From: Bacteriovoracaceae bacterium
Lineage (GTDB): Bacteria > Bdellovibrionota > Bacteriovoracia > Bacteriovoracales > Bacteriovoracaceae
Length of the DNA: 39,540 bases
Assembly (NCBI GenBank): GCA_947451425.1
Contig: CANGAC010000007.1
Coordinates: forward strand, 1 to 39,540
Direction: 5' to 3'
Shown here piece by piece: positions 17,239 through 25,578 of the stretch (position 1 is the stretch's first letter; each line of letters opens with the position of its first letter). The notes beneath the pieces were generated by a model. The model did not search any database and was not told the DNA's origin. It was given only the letters and a program-made list of their open reading frames with translations. The translations under genes and the position numbers were made by a program.

Positions 17239-18035
17239 TTCTTCTTATCTGCTTCTGACACTGCAAGATTCATTCCCCAGCCCGCAATTTTCACGTTCCA
17301 TCCTGAAGGGATGAGCCTTGGGAACAGTGAGAATATTTTATTCATGAGTCCCGGGATGATGACCGTTTTCCCCTTGAGTGCTCCTTCAAGTCCGATCTTT
17401 GCCACTTTTTCCGACGACATGAGCGGATTAAATCCCTTCAGCGCCTGGTTGTTATTTTTCAGGAAGTCCGTCGCTGTTCCTCCGGGGCATAAGCACGAGA
17501 TGCTTACGCTTGTTCCTTTGAGTTCTTCGCTTAGAATTTCTGAGAAGATCTTCACGTAGGTTTTCGAAGGAGCATACACGGTGAATCTTGGAGCCGGCTG
17601 GAAAGCGGCCACTGAAGCCACGTTCAGGATGATCGATTTTTTCTTGTGCGCGAGCATGTGCCGGGCAAAGAGGTGAGTTGAAGTGGTGAGTGTCACCATA
17701 TTCAGCTGCATGATTTTCTTCACGTCTTCGATGGGTGACTCAGTAAATTTTTTCCAGGGACCGATGCCAGCGTTGTTGATCAGCATGTCCACGTCGCCAT
17801 TCTTCGTCGCTTCCCGGAAGAGAATTTCCGATGCATCCGGAAGAGACAGATCCAGGGAGAGAGTTTCCACTTCGATTCCGTGAATCGCTTTCAGTGTCGC
17901 CGCAAAAGCTTCAAGCTGATCTTTCCTGCGGGCCACGAGGAAGAGATTGGTCTTCTTGGCCGCCAAAATTCTGGCAAAATCTGCTCCGATTCCACCTGAT
18001 GCGCCGGTAATAACTGCTCGGGAAGGTATTTTCAT
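17235..18035 (-). CDS. Short-chain dehydrogenase/reductase (SDR)
   Basis: A 266-residue classical SDR. It has the NAD(P)-binding TGASGGIG motif (10-17), an ARRK tail to beta-2 that favours NADPH, NNAGIG, and the catalytic Ser-Tyr-Lys set in NVASVAAF and VYAPSK. The C-terminus (GWNVKIAGWGM) is hydrophobic and may touch the membrane. The sequence resembles the DltE/YqjQ branch, for which substrates are mostly unknown. There is no Shine-Dalgarno sequence; TATACT lies exactly 6 bp before the ATG. Confidence 0.9.
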   Translation of the reverse strand: MKIPSRAVITGASGGIGADFARILAAKKTNLFLVARRKDQLEAFAATLKAIHGIEVETLSLDLSLPDASEILFREATKNGDVDMLINNAGIGPWKKFTESPIEDVKKIMQLNMVTLTTSTHLFARHMLAHKKKSIILNVASVAAFQPAPRFTVYAPSKTYVKIFSEILSEELKGTSVSISCLCPGGTATDFLKNNNQALKGFNPLMSSEKVAKIGLEGALKGKTVIIPGLMNKIFSLFPRLIPSGWNVKIAGWGMNLAVSEADKKN

Positions 18036-18041
18036 AGAGAA

Positions 18042-18047
18042 AGTATA
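18042..18047 (-). promoter_or_regulatory. -10-like TATACT 6 bp before the SDR ATG
   Basis: Minus-strand order is TATACT, TTCTCT, ATG. No clear -35 was found 16-18 bp upstream. Spacing is the same as at the six other sites of this kind in the window. Confidence 0.5.
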
Positions 18048-18120
18048 TCTCTAATGCGGAGCTTCGACGGCGAAAAAACTTTTCACGTCATAAGTTGGTC
18101 GCGTCAGGCAGAAATTGATT

Positions 18121-18149
18121 TAGTCACCCGTCCGTCCCCATGATAAAAT
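18121..18149 (+). promoter_or_regulatory. Predicted promoter of glyS-ppdK
   Basis: -35 TAGTCA (18121-18126), 17-bp spacer, -10 TAAAAT (18144-18149) preceded by TG one base upstream (extended -10, TGATAAAAT). A ~25-nt leader with AGGAG follows. The same TGATAAAAT string occurs before mpl. Confidence 0.5.
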
Positions 18150-18180
18150 CTCCCCGAATAAACATCCTTAGGAGTGCATT

Positions 18181-19500
18181 GTGTCAGAAGAAAATCTGAA
18201 GTCGATGGCGGACTTAGTTTCCCATAGTAAACATCGCGGTTTTATTTTTCAGAGTTCCGAAATTTACGGAGGTCTGGGATCTTGCTGGGACATGGGCCCA
18301 TTGGGTGTTGAACTCAAGAACAATGTGAAGCAGTCGTGGTGGAAAGCGATGACGTTCAGGGATGATATCGATGGCCTCGATGCTTCGATTCTTATGCATC
18401 CGACTGTCTGGAAAGCTTCCGGTCACGTCGATAACTTTTCTGATCCGATGGTTGATTGTAAATCCTGTAAGTCGCGCTTCCGCGCCGACAACATTGATCT
18501 CAAAGCTCCGTGTCCGGTTTGTAAGGCGAAAGATTCTTTCACTGAACCGAGAAATTTCAATCTCATGTTCCAGACTCAGATGGGTGCCGTAGAAGATTCT
18601 TCTTCAACGGTGTATCTCCGTCCTGAGACTGCGCAGGGGATTTTCGTGAACTTCCCGAACGTTCAGACAACGATGAGAAGAAAACTTCCTTTCGGAATCG
18701 CTCAGATCGGGAAAGCTTTCCGGAACGAAATCACTCCGGGGAACTTCATTTTCAGAACGCGCGAATTTGAGCAGATGGAAATGCAATACTTCATCAAGCC
18801 CGGCACACAAGCTGAGGCGATGGAACAGTGGAAAGCACTCCGCTGGCAGTGGCACATCGATAACGGTCTTCGCGCGGACCGGCTGCGCTGGAAAAAACAT
18901 GAAGAGCTTGCTCACTACGCAGATGCGGCCTTCGATATCGAGTATCAATTCGCTCACGGTTGGGGAGAGATGGAAGGGATTCACTCCCGCACAGACTTCG
19001 ATCTGAAACAGCACGAACAGTATTCAGGAAAAAATCTTCACTACACTGACCAGATGGATGGGAACAAAAAATACATTCCTTACGTCCTGGAAACCTCAGT
19101 TGGATGTGATCGCTGCATGCTCGCGGTGATGAGCGACGCTTACCGGACAGAGTTTCCTGGTGATCCGGAAAAAGAAAGAGTCGTGATGAGATTCAAGCCG
19201 AGTCTTGCGCCGATCAAAGCGGCAGTCATGCCACTCATGAAGAAAGCGGAACTGGAGCCAACGGCCCAGAAGCTTCTTCGCGAACTCCAGAAAGATTTCA
19301 AGTGCGAATACGACACTGCGGGATCCATCGGTAAGCGCTATCGCCGTCAGGATGAAATCGGAACTCCGGTTTGTATCACGGTCGACTACGACACGATCAC
19401 CGATCACGCGGTCACCATCCGGGACAGAGACACGATGACTCAGGAACGGGTCGCCCTGGATAAAGTAAAAACTTACATTAAAGAAAAACTTTCACTCTAA
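18181..19500 (+). CDS. glyS: Glycyl-tRNA synthetase, homodimeric type
   Basis: A 439-residue class II aminoacyl-tRNA synthetase of the alpha-2 kind. It has the N-terminal [19 protein letters not shown] block, a zinc knuckle with C93, C96, C111 and C114, motif 2 [24 protein letters not shown], the [12 protein letters not shown] block, and SVGCDRCML with motif 3-like residues. The C-terminal anticodon-binding domain covers ~345-439. It joins glycine to tRNA-Gly. The start is GTG, supported by AGGAG 7 bp upstream. It heads an apparent operon with ppdK (18 bp) and the three genes after it. Confidence 0.97.
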   Translation: MSEENLKSMADLVSHSKHRGFIFQSSEIYGGLGSCWDMGPLGVELKNNVKQSWWKAMTFRDDIDGLDASILMHPTVWKASGHVDNFSDPMVDCKSCKSRFRADNIDLKAPCPVCKAKDSFTEPRNFNLMFQTQMGAVEDSSSTVYLRPETAQGIFVNFPNVQTTMRRKLPFGIAQIGKAFRNEITPGNFIFRTREFEQMEMQYFIKPGTQAEAMEQWKALRWQWHIDNGLRADRLRWKKHEELAHYADAAFDIEYQFAHGWGEMEGIHSRTDFDLKQHEQYSGKNLHYTDQMDGNKKYIPYVLETSVGCDRCMLAVMSDAYRTEFPGDPEKERVVMRFKPSLAPIKAAVMPLMKKAELEPTAQKLLRELQKDFKCEYDTAGSIGKRYRRQDEIGTPVCITVDYDTITDHAVTIRDRDTMTQERVALDKVKTYIKEKLSL

Positions 19501-19518
19501 CGTTGAGGCGTAAGCATC

Positions 19519-22173
19519 ATGAAAAAATGGGTTTATAAATTTTCTGCGGAACAGACTGACGGAAACAAAGACATGAAATCCCTCCTCGGTGGTAAGGGTG
19601 CAAACCTCGCCGAGATGTGTGCGATGAAACTCTCGGTTCCTCCGGGATTCACGGTTACGACTGAAGCCTGTCTTGATTTTTATAAAACTAACAAAGAAAT
19701 TTCCAAAGAGATCCGGGAGCAGATGGTTGAAGCTCTGGGCTGGGTGGAAAAGCTTACGAATAAAAAATTCGGTGACCTGGAAAATCCTCTTCTCTTCTCT
19801 GTTCGTTCAGGGGCGAGAGCTTCCATGCCAGGGATGATGGATACCGTTCTGAACCTGGGTCTCAATGACAAAACGGTTCTCGCCCTCGCGAAGAAAACAA
19901 ATAATCCGCGGTTTGCGTGGGATTCCTATCGCCGCTTCATCCAGATGTTCTCGAACGTTGTTCTTGGTGTGAATACTTCGCATCTCGAATCGAATCTTGA
20001 AGATCTGAAAGAGGCCCGCGGGGTTCACGAAGACACTGCTCTGACAGCAGCTGATCTGGAAGAACTCGTGAAAGTTTATAAAGCAGTTCTTCTGGAAGAC
20101 CACGGTGTGGTTTTCCCGCAGGATCCGATGGAACAACTCTGGCGCGCTGTCGGAGCTGTTTTCGGTTCATGGAACAATAATCGCGCGATGAAATATCGTG
20201 AGATGAACAACATTCCTCATGACTGGGGAACGGCCGTGAACATCCAGTCGATGGTTTTCGGAAACATGGGTGATACGTGTGCGACCGGTGTGTGCTTCAC
20301 TCGTGATCCTTCAACAGGTGAGAAAAAGTTCTTCGGTGAATTCCTGGTGAACGCTCAGGGGGAAGATGTCGTTGCTGGTATCCGCACTCCGCAGCCGATT
20401 AACGATGCGTCCAAGATGGAATCCAATAAGCATCACAAGACTCTCGAAGAAGTGATGCCGAAAGCTTACGGCGATCTCGTAGAAGATTATAAAATGCTCG
20501 AGCGTCACTACAAAGATATGCAGGATATTGAGTTCACGATTGAGAATGGAAAACTCTGGATCCTCCAGACAAGGAACGCCAAGCGCACAGTGAACGCTTC
20601 CTTGAAAGTGGCAGTCGATCTTGTGGCTGAAGGCATGATCACGGAAAAAGAAGCGATCCTTCGGATTCACCCGGAAGACCTCAACCAGCTTCTTCACCCG
20701 AGACTTGATCCGAAGGCCAGGAAGATCGTCATTGCGACGGGACTTCCTGCTTCACCGGGAGCGGCATCAGGGCAGATGGTATTCACTTCTGCGGCTGCGG
20801 AAGAGTGGCACAAGAACGGGAAAAAAGTTGTCCTCGTCCGAGCCGAAACTTCTCCGGAAGATATTGGCGGAATGGTGGCCTCAACCGGAATTCTCACAGC
20901 TCGTGGAGGGATGACTTCTCACGCAGCGGTGGTTGCCCGCGGAATGGGGAAACCTTGTGTCGCCGGATGTACGGCACTCGTGATCAGCGAAAAAGAAAAA
21001 ACTCTTACGGTGAAAGGGAAGGTTTATAAGGAAGGGGACTTCATCACTTTCGACGGCGCCAATGGCGAAGTCTATGAAGGTGTGGTGCCGACGATTGAAG
21101 CAAAAATTACAGCGGACTTTGCCACGTTTATGAAATGGGCCGATGGCGTGAGACGTCTTCGTGTCAGAACGAATGCTGATTCTCCGGAAGATGCCAAAAC
21201 GGCGATTGAGTTTGGTGCTGAAGGAATTGGACTCTGCCGGACTGAACACATGTTCTTTGCTCCGGACAGAATTCTTGCTGTGAGAGAAATGATCTTTGCG
21301 GAAAACGAAAAAGACCGGAAAAAAGCTCTCGATAAACTTCTTCCGTTTCAGAGATCGGACTTTAAGGGCATCTTCCGTGAGATGAATGGTCTCCCGGTAA
21401 ACATCAGACTGCTTGATCCACCTCTCCATGAGTTCCTTCCGCATTCAGAAAAAGATCAGCAGGAGCTGGCGACGGTGCTCAATCTCTCCATGAAACAGAT
21501 CAAGGAAAGAAACGAGGCCCTTCACGAATTCAATCCGATGCTTGGGCACCGTGGATGCCGTCTCGCGATTACTTATCCGGAAATTTACCTCATGCAGGTA
21601 AGAGCGATCATTGAAGCGGCTGTGGAAAGTGATAAAGAAGGAATTAAAGTGATTCCCGAAATCATGATTCCTCTGACTTCGGAACTTCGTGAATATTCTG
21701 TGATCCAGAATGAGTGCAAACTCGAGATTGAAAAAGTCTTCAAAGAGAAAAACCATAAAGTGAAATACAAAATGGGAACGATGCTGGAACTTCCGCGTGC
21801 CTGCATCATGGCGGCCGATATTGCGAAGGAAGCAGAGTTCTTTTCATTCGGAACGAACGACCTGACTCAGACGACTTTCGGCCTTTCCCGTGATGATGCC
21901 GGAAAGTTCCTTCCTAGTTACACTCAGAAAGGAATTTATCCCCGCGATCCATTCGTTTCGATTGACCAGGAAGGAGTGGGTTTCCTCATGAAGCACGCGA
22001 TCACTGAAGGGAAGAAAACGAATCCTTCCATTCATAACGGGATCTGCGGAGAGCACGGTGGAGAACCGACATCGGTGGAATTCTGTCACAGAATCGGACT
22101 CGATTACGTGAGCTGTTCACCGTTCCGTGTTCCGATCGCAAGACTTGCTGCCGCTCAGGCTGCCCTTCGCTGA
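19519..22173 (+). CDS. ppdK: Pyruvate, phosphate dikinase
   Basis: A full-length 884-residue enzyme that interconverts ATP + phosphate + pyruvate with AMP + pyrophosphate + phosphoenolpyruvate. It has the N-terminal ATP-grasp-like domain (GGKGANLAEM), the swivelling phosphohistidine domain with GGMTSHAAVVARGMGKPCV (H468), and the C-terminal PEP-binding barrel ending in GICGEHGGEP with the catalytic C843. The length and pyrophosphate-type motifs separate it from PEP synthase. It follows glyS by 18 bp. Its TGA directly abuts the ATG of the next gene. Confidence 0.97.
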   Translation: MKKWVYKFSAEQTDGNKDMKSLLGGKGANLAEMCAMKLSVPPGFTVTTEACLDFYKTNKEISKEIREQMVEALGWVEKLTNKKFGDLENPLLFSVRSGARASMPGMMDTVLNLGLNDKTVLALAKKTNNPRFAWDSYRRFIQMFSNVVLGVNTSHLESNLEDLKEARGVHEDTALTAADLEELVKVYKAVLLEDHGVVFPQDPMEQLWRAVGAVFGSWNNNRAMKYREMNNIPHDWGTAVNIQSMVFGNMGDTCATGVCFTRDPSTGEKKFFGEFLVNAQGEDVVAGIRTPQPINDASKMESNKHHKTLEEVMPKAYGDLVEDYKMLERHYKDMQDIEFTIENGKLWILQTRNAKRTVNASLKVAVDLVAEGMITEKEAILRIHPEDLNQLLHPRLDPKARKIVIATGLPASPGAASGQMVFTSAAAEEWHKNGKKVVLVRAETSPEDIGGMVASTGILTARGGMTSHAAVVARGMGKPCVAGCTALVISEKEKTLTVKGKVYKEGDFITFDGANGEVYEGVVPTIEAKITADFATFMKWADGVRRLRVRTNADSPEDAKTAIEFGAEGIGLCRTEHMFFAPDRILAVREMIFAENEKDRKKALDKLLPFQRSDFKGIFREMNGLPVNIRLLDPPLHEFLPHSEKDQQELATVLNLSMKQIKERNEALHEFNPMLGHRGCRLAITYPEIYLMQVRAIIEAAVESDKEGIKVIPEIMIPLTSELREYSVIQNECKLEIEKVFKEKNHKVKYKMGTMLELPRACIMAADIAKEAEFFSFGTNDLTQTTFGLSRDDAGKFLPSYTQKGIYPRDPFVSIDQEGVGFLMKHAITEGKKTNPSIHNGICGEHGGEPTSVEFCHRIGLDYVSCSPFRVPIARLAAAQAALR

Positions 22174-22542
22174 ATGCTGAAATCATTTTTTCTCCCCGGA
22201 TTACTCTGGGGAGCGTTCTTCTTTCTCTCCTCCTGTTCTCAGGAACCTTTACAGGATCCCCACAAGCATGAGGATGGGGCCTACAAGACCACGCTTGTAA
22301 CGGGCAGGTTTGAAGGCTTTCCTGATTATGAAGAGTGGGTGGTTTATCTCACCGGTTTTAATTACCGCTCGGTTGCTTACAAAGTAGAAATGGACGGCGC
22401 CTTCCACATAAAGGCCGTGAATATCCAGCCTGGGCTTTATCTTCTTCATTTCGGGAAGAAAAACCAGAGAAATCTCGGCTCCATGAAAGTGAGGGTCGAA
22501 GCGATCCGCACACATCTGGGGATCATCAGGTCAGACATATGA
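22174..22542 (+). CDS. Small lipoprotein of unknown function
   Basis: A 122-residue lipoprotein with a signal peptide ending in the lipobox LSSC (C21). The mature part (~100 residues) reads as a small beta-sandwich: GRFEGFPDYEEWVVYLTGFNY, then AYKVEMDGAFHIKAVNIQPGLYLLHFGKK, which is the pattern of carboxypeptidase-regulatory/CNA-B-like repeats. No known family is claimed. Its ATG begins on the base after the ppdK TGA and no ribosome site is visible, so it must depend on ppdK translation. Its stop overlaps the carrier-protein ATG (ATGA), tying it to the acyl-transfer genes downstream. Confidence 0.78.
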   Translation: MLKSFFLPGLLWGAFFFLSSCSQEPLQDPHKHEDGAYKTTLVTGRFEGFPDYEEWVVYLTGFNYRSVAYKVEMDGAFHIKAVNIQPGLYLLHFGKKNQRNLGSMKVRVEAIRTHLGIIRSDI

Positions 22543-22820
22543 ATGAAATTCTCAACCGTGCTATTAAGCGGGCCGATGAAGAAATTTCCGGCGTAAAACT
22601 TCAGAACTTATCCCCAGATGCCGCGCTCTTTGGAGAAGGAAAAGCAATTCTTGATTCTCTCAATCTCGTCACTTTCATTTTTATCATTGAAGATGAATTC
22701 CTGAAGATCACCGGGAAGAAAATCAAGATCTCAGCTCAGGAGATTGTCTCTAAGAGCGATTGCCCGTTCCGGACTCTCAGGACTCTTGAAGCCTACCTCC
22801 GCAGGAAAAACGAGGGATGA
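22539..22820 (+). CDS. Acyl carrier protein (DltC-like position)
   Basis: A 93-residue carrier protein. The phosphopantetheine site is S40 in ILDSLNLV, the DSL motif at the start of helix 2, preceded by an acidic helix and followed by the usual FIFIIEDEF helix. It would hold an activated acyl or aminoacyl group as a thioester. It overlaps both neighbours by 4 bp (ATGA on each side) and lies between the lipoprotein and the adenylating enzyme that most likely loads it. It is not the main fatty-acid ACP, judging by the divergent, basic C-terminus (LEAYLRRKNEG). Confidence 0.85.
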   Translation: MNEILNRAIKRADEEISGVKLQNLSPDAALFGEGKAILDSLNLVTFIFIIEDEFLKITGKKIKISAQEIVSKSDCPFRTLRTLEAYLRRKNEG

Positions 22821-23986
22821 AACTCGTTGTGATGGAAAGTGAGAGATCAGAAGTCACGTCCGAGAGGTTTCTCTCTCTGCTTCAGAAAGAATTTCTCGTG
22901 ATGATGCTCCCTTCCCGGGAATTTCAGGATGAGGACTTTCTTGAACAGCTTGAAAAAAAACTCGGGGGATTTGACGTGTGGCCACTCCGGCTTGAGCGTC
23001 CCATCTCCACTGATAAGAAAATTCATCCTGATCTTGATAAAGCACCGGCTGGATTTCTAGTCAGATCTTCAGGAACCAGTGGTACGGGTCCGAAAATGAT
23101 TGTTCATGAGGCAGCACTGTTCGTGAGGAAGTTCAGTAACTCCCGGCCATCATTTCAGACGACTTTGAACTTTTTTCCGCCCGACTCCATCGCAGGAATA
23201 GAGACTTTACTTGAATCTACTGTTCACGGAACCAAGATCATTCAACCTGGGAAAGAGATACTACCATCCAGAATTCTTGACCTCCTTCTCACTGAGAAAA
23301 TCGATTATCTACATATCACACCAACATTCATGAATATGCTTCTCCTCCATGGATTGTCTGAAAAGCATCTCGAATCTGTTAAAACACTCGCCTTCGGATC
23401 TGAACCTTCTCAGCCCAGGATCCTTGATCAGATTCGAAATTTGAAACCAGAAATGGAACTCCGTCATAATTACGGGATGTCTGAAATTGGTCTTCAGGCG
23501 ACGATCACCAATCCCTCCCGGCCCTCTTACTTCAAGTTTGATCACGACGTGAACCCCGCCCGTGTCAACGGGGGATTACTTGAAGTAAAAACCCATACAC
23601 CTCCCTTTAAAATCATGGATACGTTACACCCCGGGGAATGGTTCCCGACCGGCGATCAGGTGGAGTTAAGCGGCGACTGGTTGAAGATCACCGGAAGAAG
23701 CGACGACATCATTAACGTGGCTGGAAAGAAATTTTTTCCATCAGTGCTGGAAGATCTTTTTATGGAATGGGAAGGTATTCAGGATGCAACTGTAGTGTCA
23801 GAACCCAATGAACTCATCGGGAATTCTGTCACGGTCAGGATCAGCACCTCCACTCAGGATGATTTAATCAGGTCACAGCTCAAATCTTTTATGGAAGCAA
23901 AAATTCCCGCCTACATGCGACCGCAAAGGATTGAGATTTTAAAAAGTTCTGAAGTTAGTGCGCGCCTGAAGAAGAAGCGTCGATAG
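22817..23986 (+). CDS. Short ANL-superfamily acyl/aminoacyl-adenylating ligase (DltA-like role)
   Basis: A 389-residue AMP-forming ligase. It has the P-loop A3 SSGTSGTGPK (84-93), A5 HNYGMSEIG (217-225), A7 FPTGD (276-280) and A8 ITGRSDDIINVAGKKFFP (291-308), then a small C-terminal domain. DltA and acyl-CoA synthetases are ~500 residues with the P-loop near 150-190. Here most of the first N-terminal subdomain is missing. The A10 lysine normally found in a '(S/T)GK' near the end is not evident; the end reads SSEVSARLKKKRR. It overlaps the carrier gene by 4 bp, which makes loading of that carrier the likely role. The substrate is not predictable from motifs. Its 3' end overlaps the convergent SGNH gene by 32 bp. 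Confidence 0.85.
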   Translation: MKLVVMESERSEVTSERFLSLLQKEFLVMMLPSREFQDEDFLEQLEKKLGGFDVWPLRLERPISTDKKIHPDLDKAPAGFLVRSSGTSGTGPKMIVHEAALFVRKFSNSRPSFQTTLNFFPPDSIAGIETLLESTVHGTKIIQPGKEILPSRILDLLLTEKIDYLHITPTFMNMLLLHGLSEKHLESVKTLAFGSEPSQPRILDQIRNLKPEMELRHNYGMSEIGLQATITNPSRPSYFKFDHDVNPARVNGGLLEVKTHTPPFKIMDTLHPGEWFPTGDQVELSGDWLKITGRSDDIINVAGKKFFPSVLEDLFMEWEGIQDATVVSEPNELIGNSVTVRISTSTQDDLIRSQLKSFMEAKIPAYMRPQRIEILKSSEVSARLKKKRR

Positions 23987-25529
23987 ACTTAAGTGATCTC
24001 GCCAACCAAATTGCCAGTTGTTCCTGGCCAAAGGCCGTCAGGTGAGAATTATCCCACCAGAGCAAACCCTGAGTATTGATTTTCTGATCCATCATGACCT
24101 CATTGGGATCTAGAAAGATAAAATCGGCTTCCTTTCTTAAATTCTGGTAAAAGTGAATATTCCGCAGGACAAGCCAGAGAGACGAATCGAGTTCTTCAGG
24201 CATGGGAATCTCAAGTCCTTTTTTCAGGATCTCGTTAATCGCTTCATAATTGATGGATCCGAATTTCTCTCTGTTCTGAGGAGCACGCAGAAGGATGACC
24301 CGGGTTTTTTTACTCCAGACCTTAATGAATTCTCTAATTTCCTGCTTTTCATCTATCCGAACGATTGTTTCCAGTAGCAGATAGTCAGGTGCGGAGTTTG
24401 CGAGAAGATGTCCGGTTTTTTCCAGGCGCTCACGAAATCCTCCATGGTGAGAGATATTCAGGACTTCAGCTTCCGGATAGTGACGTTGAAGATTCCCGGT
24501 GAAACCATCGTTATAATTCCGAACACAGCAAATCTGTGACTGCGAGCCGCCAAATATGACGACCCTTTTCAACTGCGTTTTCGGAATGGGAAGCCCGTCC
24601 CAGGGAACACAAGTCCCACCAGTGCAGAAGATTGGCTTAAAATCTTTTTCTGTTTTTTTAAACACTGCAAGCTTCTCTTGCAGTGTGGGCGCGGATATTT
24701 TATCAATGAAGGTGAATCTCCCCATGATTTCGTTGAATCTTTTCATCTCGAAAGAGAAGACATAAAAATCGGCGAGAAAGAAAATGATCCCAGTGAGAGC
24801 GTATGCAATCAGGGTCTCCTGGCCAAAAAGGAAAAGTAAAATAAAGCCCAGGGCGAGGAAGGATAGGAAGAGCGTATACCTTGGACCATCGGGCAGGAAA
24901 TTTAACCTGTAAGCCTTCTCCGTATCTCGAAATTTCACCTGGAAAATTTCTGTGTTCATTGGGGAAATCTGAATCCCTACATTTCCTCGGCTTGAGTGAG
25001 ACGGAAGTTTGATCGACTTTCCACCAAAGGCGATTGTGAGTTCGCCATTCTTATATTCACCTTCCAGTTTTCCCATTCCGTTTCCGGTAGCGATTGAAAA
25101 AGGATGCACTTCCAGGTATTTCTCGTTGTGGTCTGAGACATATCTCATCGAGGGAATTAGCGGGTTATTGCTGATTCTCAGCCCTTCAAAAGATTTATCA
25201 TTCATCCCCGTAATGACGTCGAAATAACCGTCTTCCCCCATCCGTAATAAAACTTCAAAGCTAACGGGTGTGATTTCACTGTCTGAAATAATTCTTTGTA
25301 CACCACTGGTCAGGTCTGAGCTCAGGCGATAACCGGAAAAGATTTTTCGAGAGATAAAATCAGGTTGGGCCTTAATAGAAGGATTGAGGAAGTTCTGCTG
25401 ATAGATGTGCCATCCGCTTTTGAAAGCGACGATATTTTTCTGAGATAGGATGAGTTCGGACCAGAAAATGGAACCTGCCAGACAGAAGAGAATGGGGAGA
25501 AGAAGCCTCCGCCCGACCGGTGCTTTCAT
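23955..25529 (-). CDS. Membrane-anchored SGNH-hydrolase-like protein (DltD/AlgJ-like role)
   Basis: A 524-residue protein. A signal anchor (~9-28) is followed by a ~185-residue extracytoplasmic beta-rich domain (SFEVLLRMGEDGYFDVITG..., LamG-like), two membrane helices (217-235 and 237-260), and a periplasmic SGNH-type domain (~320-510). The candidate triad is S329 in IFGGSQSQ (block I) with D493 and H496 in WWDNSHLTAFG (block V, DxxH). Proteins of this fold partner MBOAT acyltransferases (DltD with DltB, AlgJ/AlgX with AlgI) and pass or remove the acyl group. The divergent neighbour is an MBOAT. No Shine-Dalgarno sequence is seen; TATAAT lies exactly 6 bp before the ATG. The N-terminal domain and twin internal helices are not part of DltD as usually described. 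Confidence 0.82.
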   Translation of the reverse strand: MKAPVGRRLLLPILFCLAGSIFWSELILSQKNIVAFKSGWHIYQQNFLNPSIKAQPDFISRKIFSGYRLSSDLTSGVQRIISDSEITPVSFEVLLRMGEDGYFDVITGMNDKSFEGLRISNNPLIPSMRYVSDHNEKYLEVHPFSIATGNGMGKLEGEYKNGELTIAFGGKSIKLPSHSSRGNVGIQISPMNTEIFQVKFRDTEKAYRLNFLPDGPRYTLFLSFLALGFILLFLFGQETLIAYALTGIIFFLADFYVFSFEMKRFNEIMGRFTFIDKISAPTLQEKLAVFKKTEKDFKPIFCTGGTCVPWDGLPIPKTQLKRVVIFGGSQSQICCVRNYNDGFTGNLQRHYPEAEVLNISHHGGFRERLEKTGHLLANSAPDYLLLETIVRIDEKQEIREFIKVWSKKTRVILLRAPQNREKFGSINYEAINEILKKGLEIPMPEELDSSLWLVLRNIHFYQNLRKEADFIFLDPNEVMMDQKINTQGLLWWDNSHLTAFGQEQLAIWLARSLKSIDASSSGAH

Positions 25530-25535
25530 GTGGAT

Positions 25536-25558
25536 ATTATAAAGGGGTAAACTATAAT
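25536..25558. promoter_or_regulatory. Back-to-back -10 boxes for the divergent SGNH and MBOAT genes
   Basis: ATTATA (25536-25541) is a perfect TATAAT on the minus strand, 6 bp before the SGNH ATG. TATAAT (25553-25558) is a perfect -10 on the plus strand, 20 bp before the MBOAT start. With 17-bp spacers the two -35 positions fall at 25559-25564 (TTTCTC, minus) and 25530-25535 (GTGGAT, plus), both weak. Each -10 therefore lies inside the other promoter's spacer, so only one polymerase could bind at a time. Confidence 0.55.
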
Positions 25559-25578
25559 GAGAAAGGAAAAGGATCAGA

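Noticed and set aside
20881-21444. Minus-strand open frame of 187 codons within ppdK
   Set aside because: It lies wholly inside ppdK, which has full family motifs, and its protein is Arg/Phe/His-rich with no known features.
22817-23045. N-terminal frameshift explaining the short ligase
   Set aside because: The start overlaps the carrier stop as ATGA and no other frame upstream encodes missing ligase sequence. The region before is a complete carrier gene.
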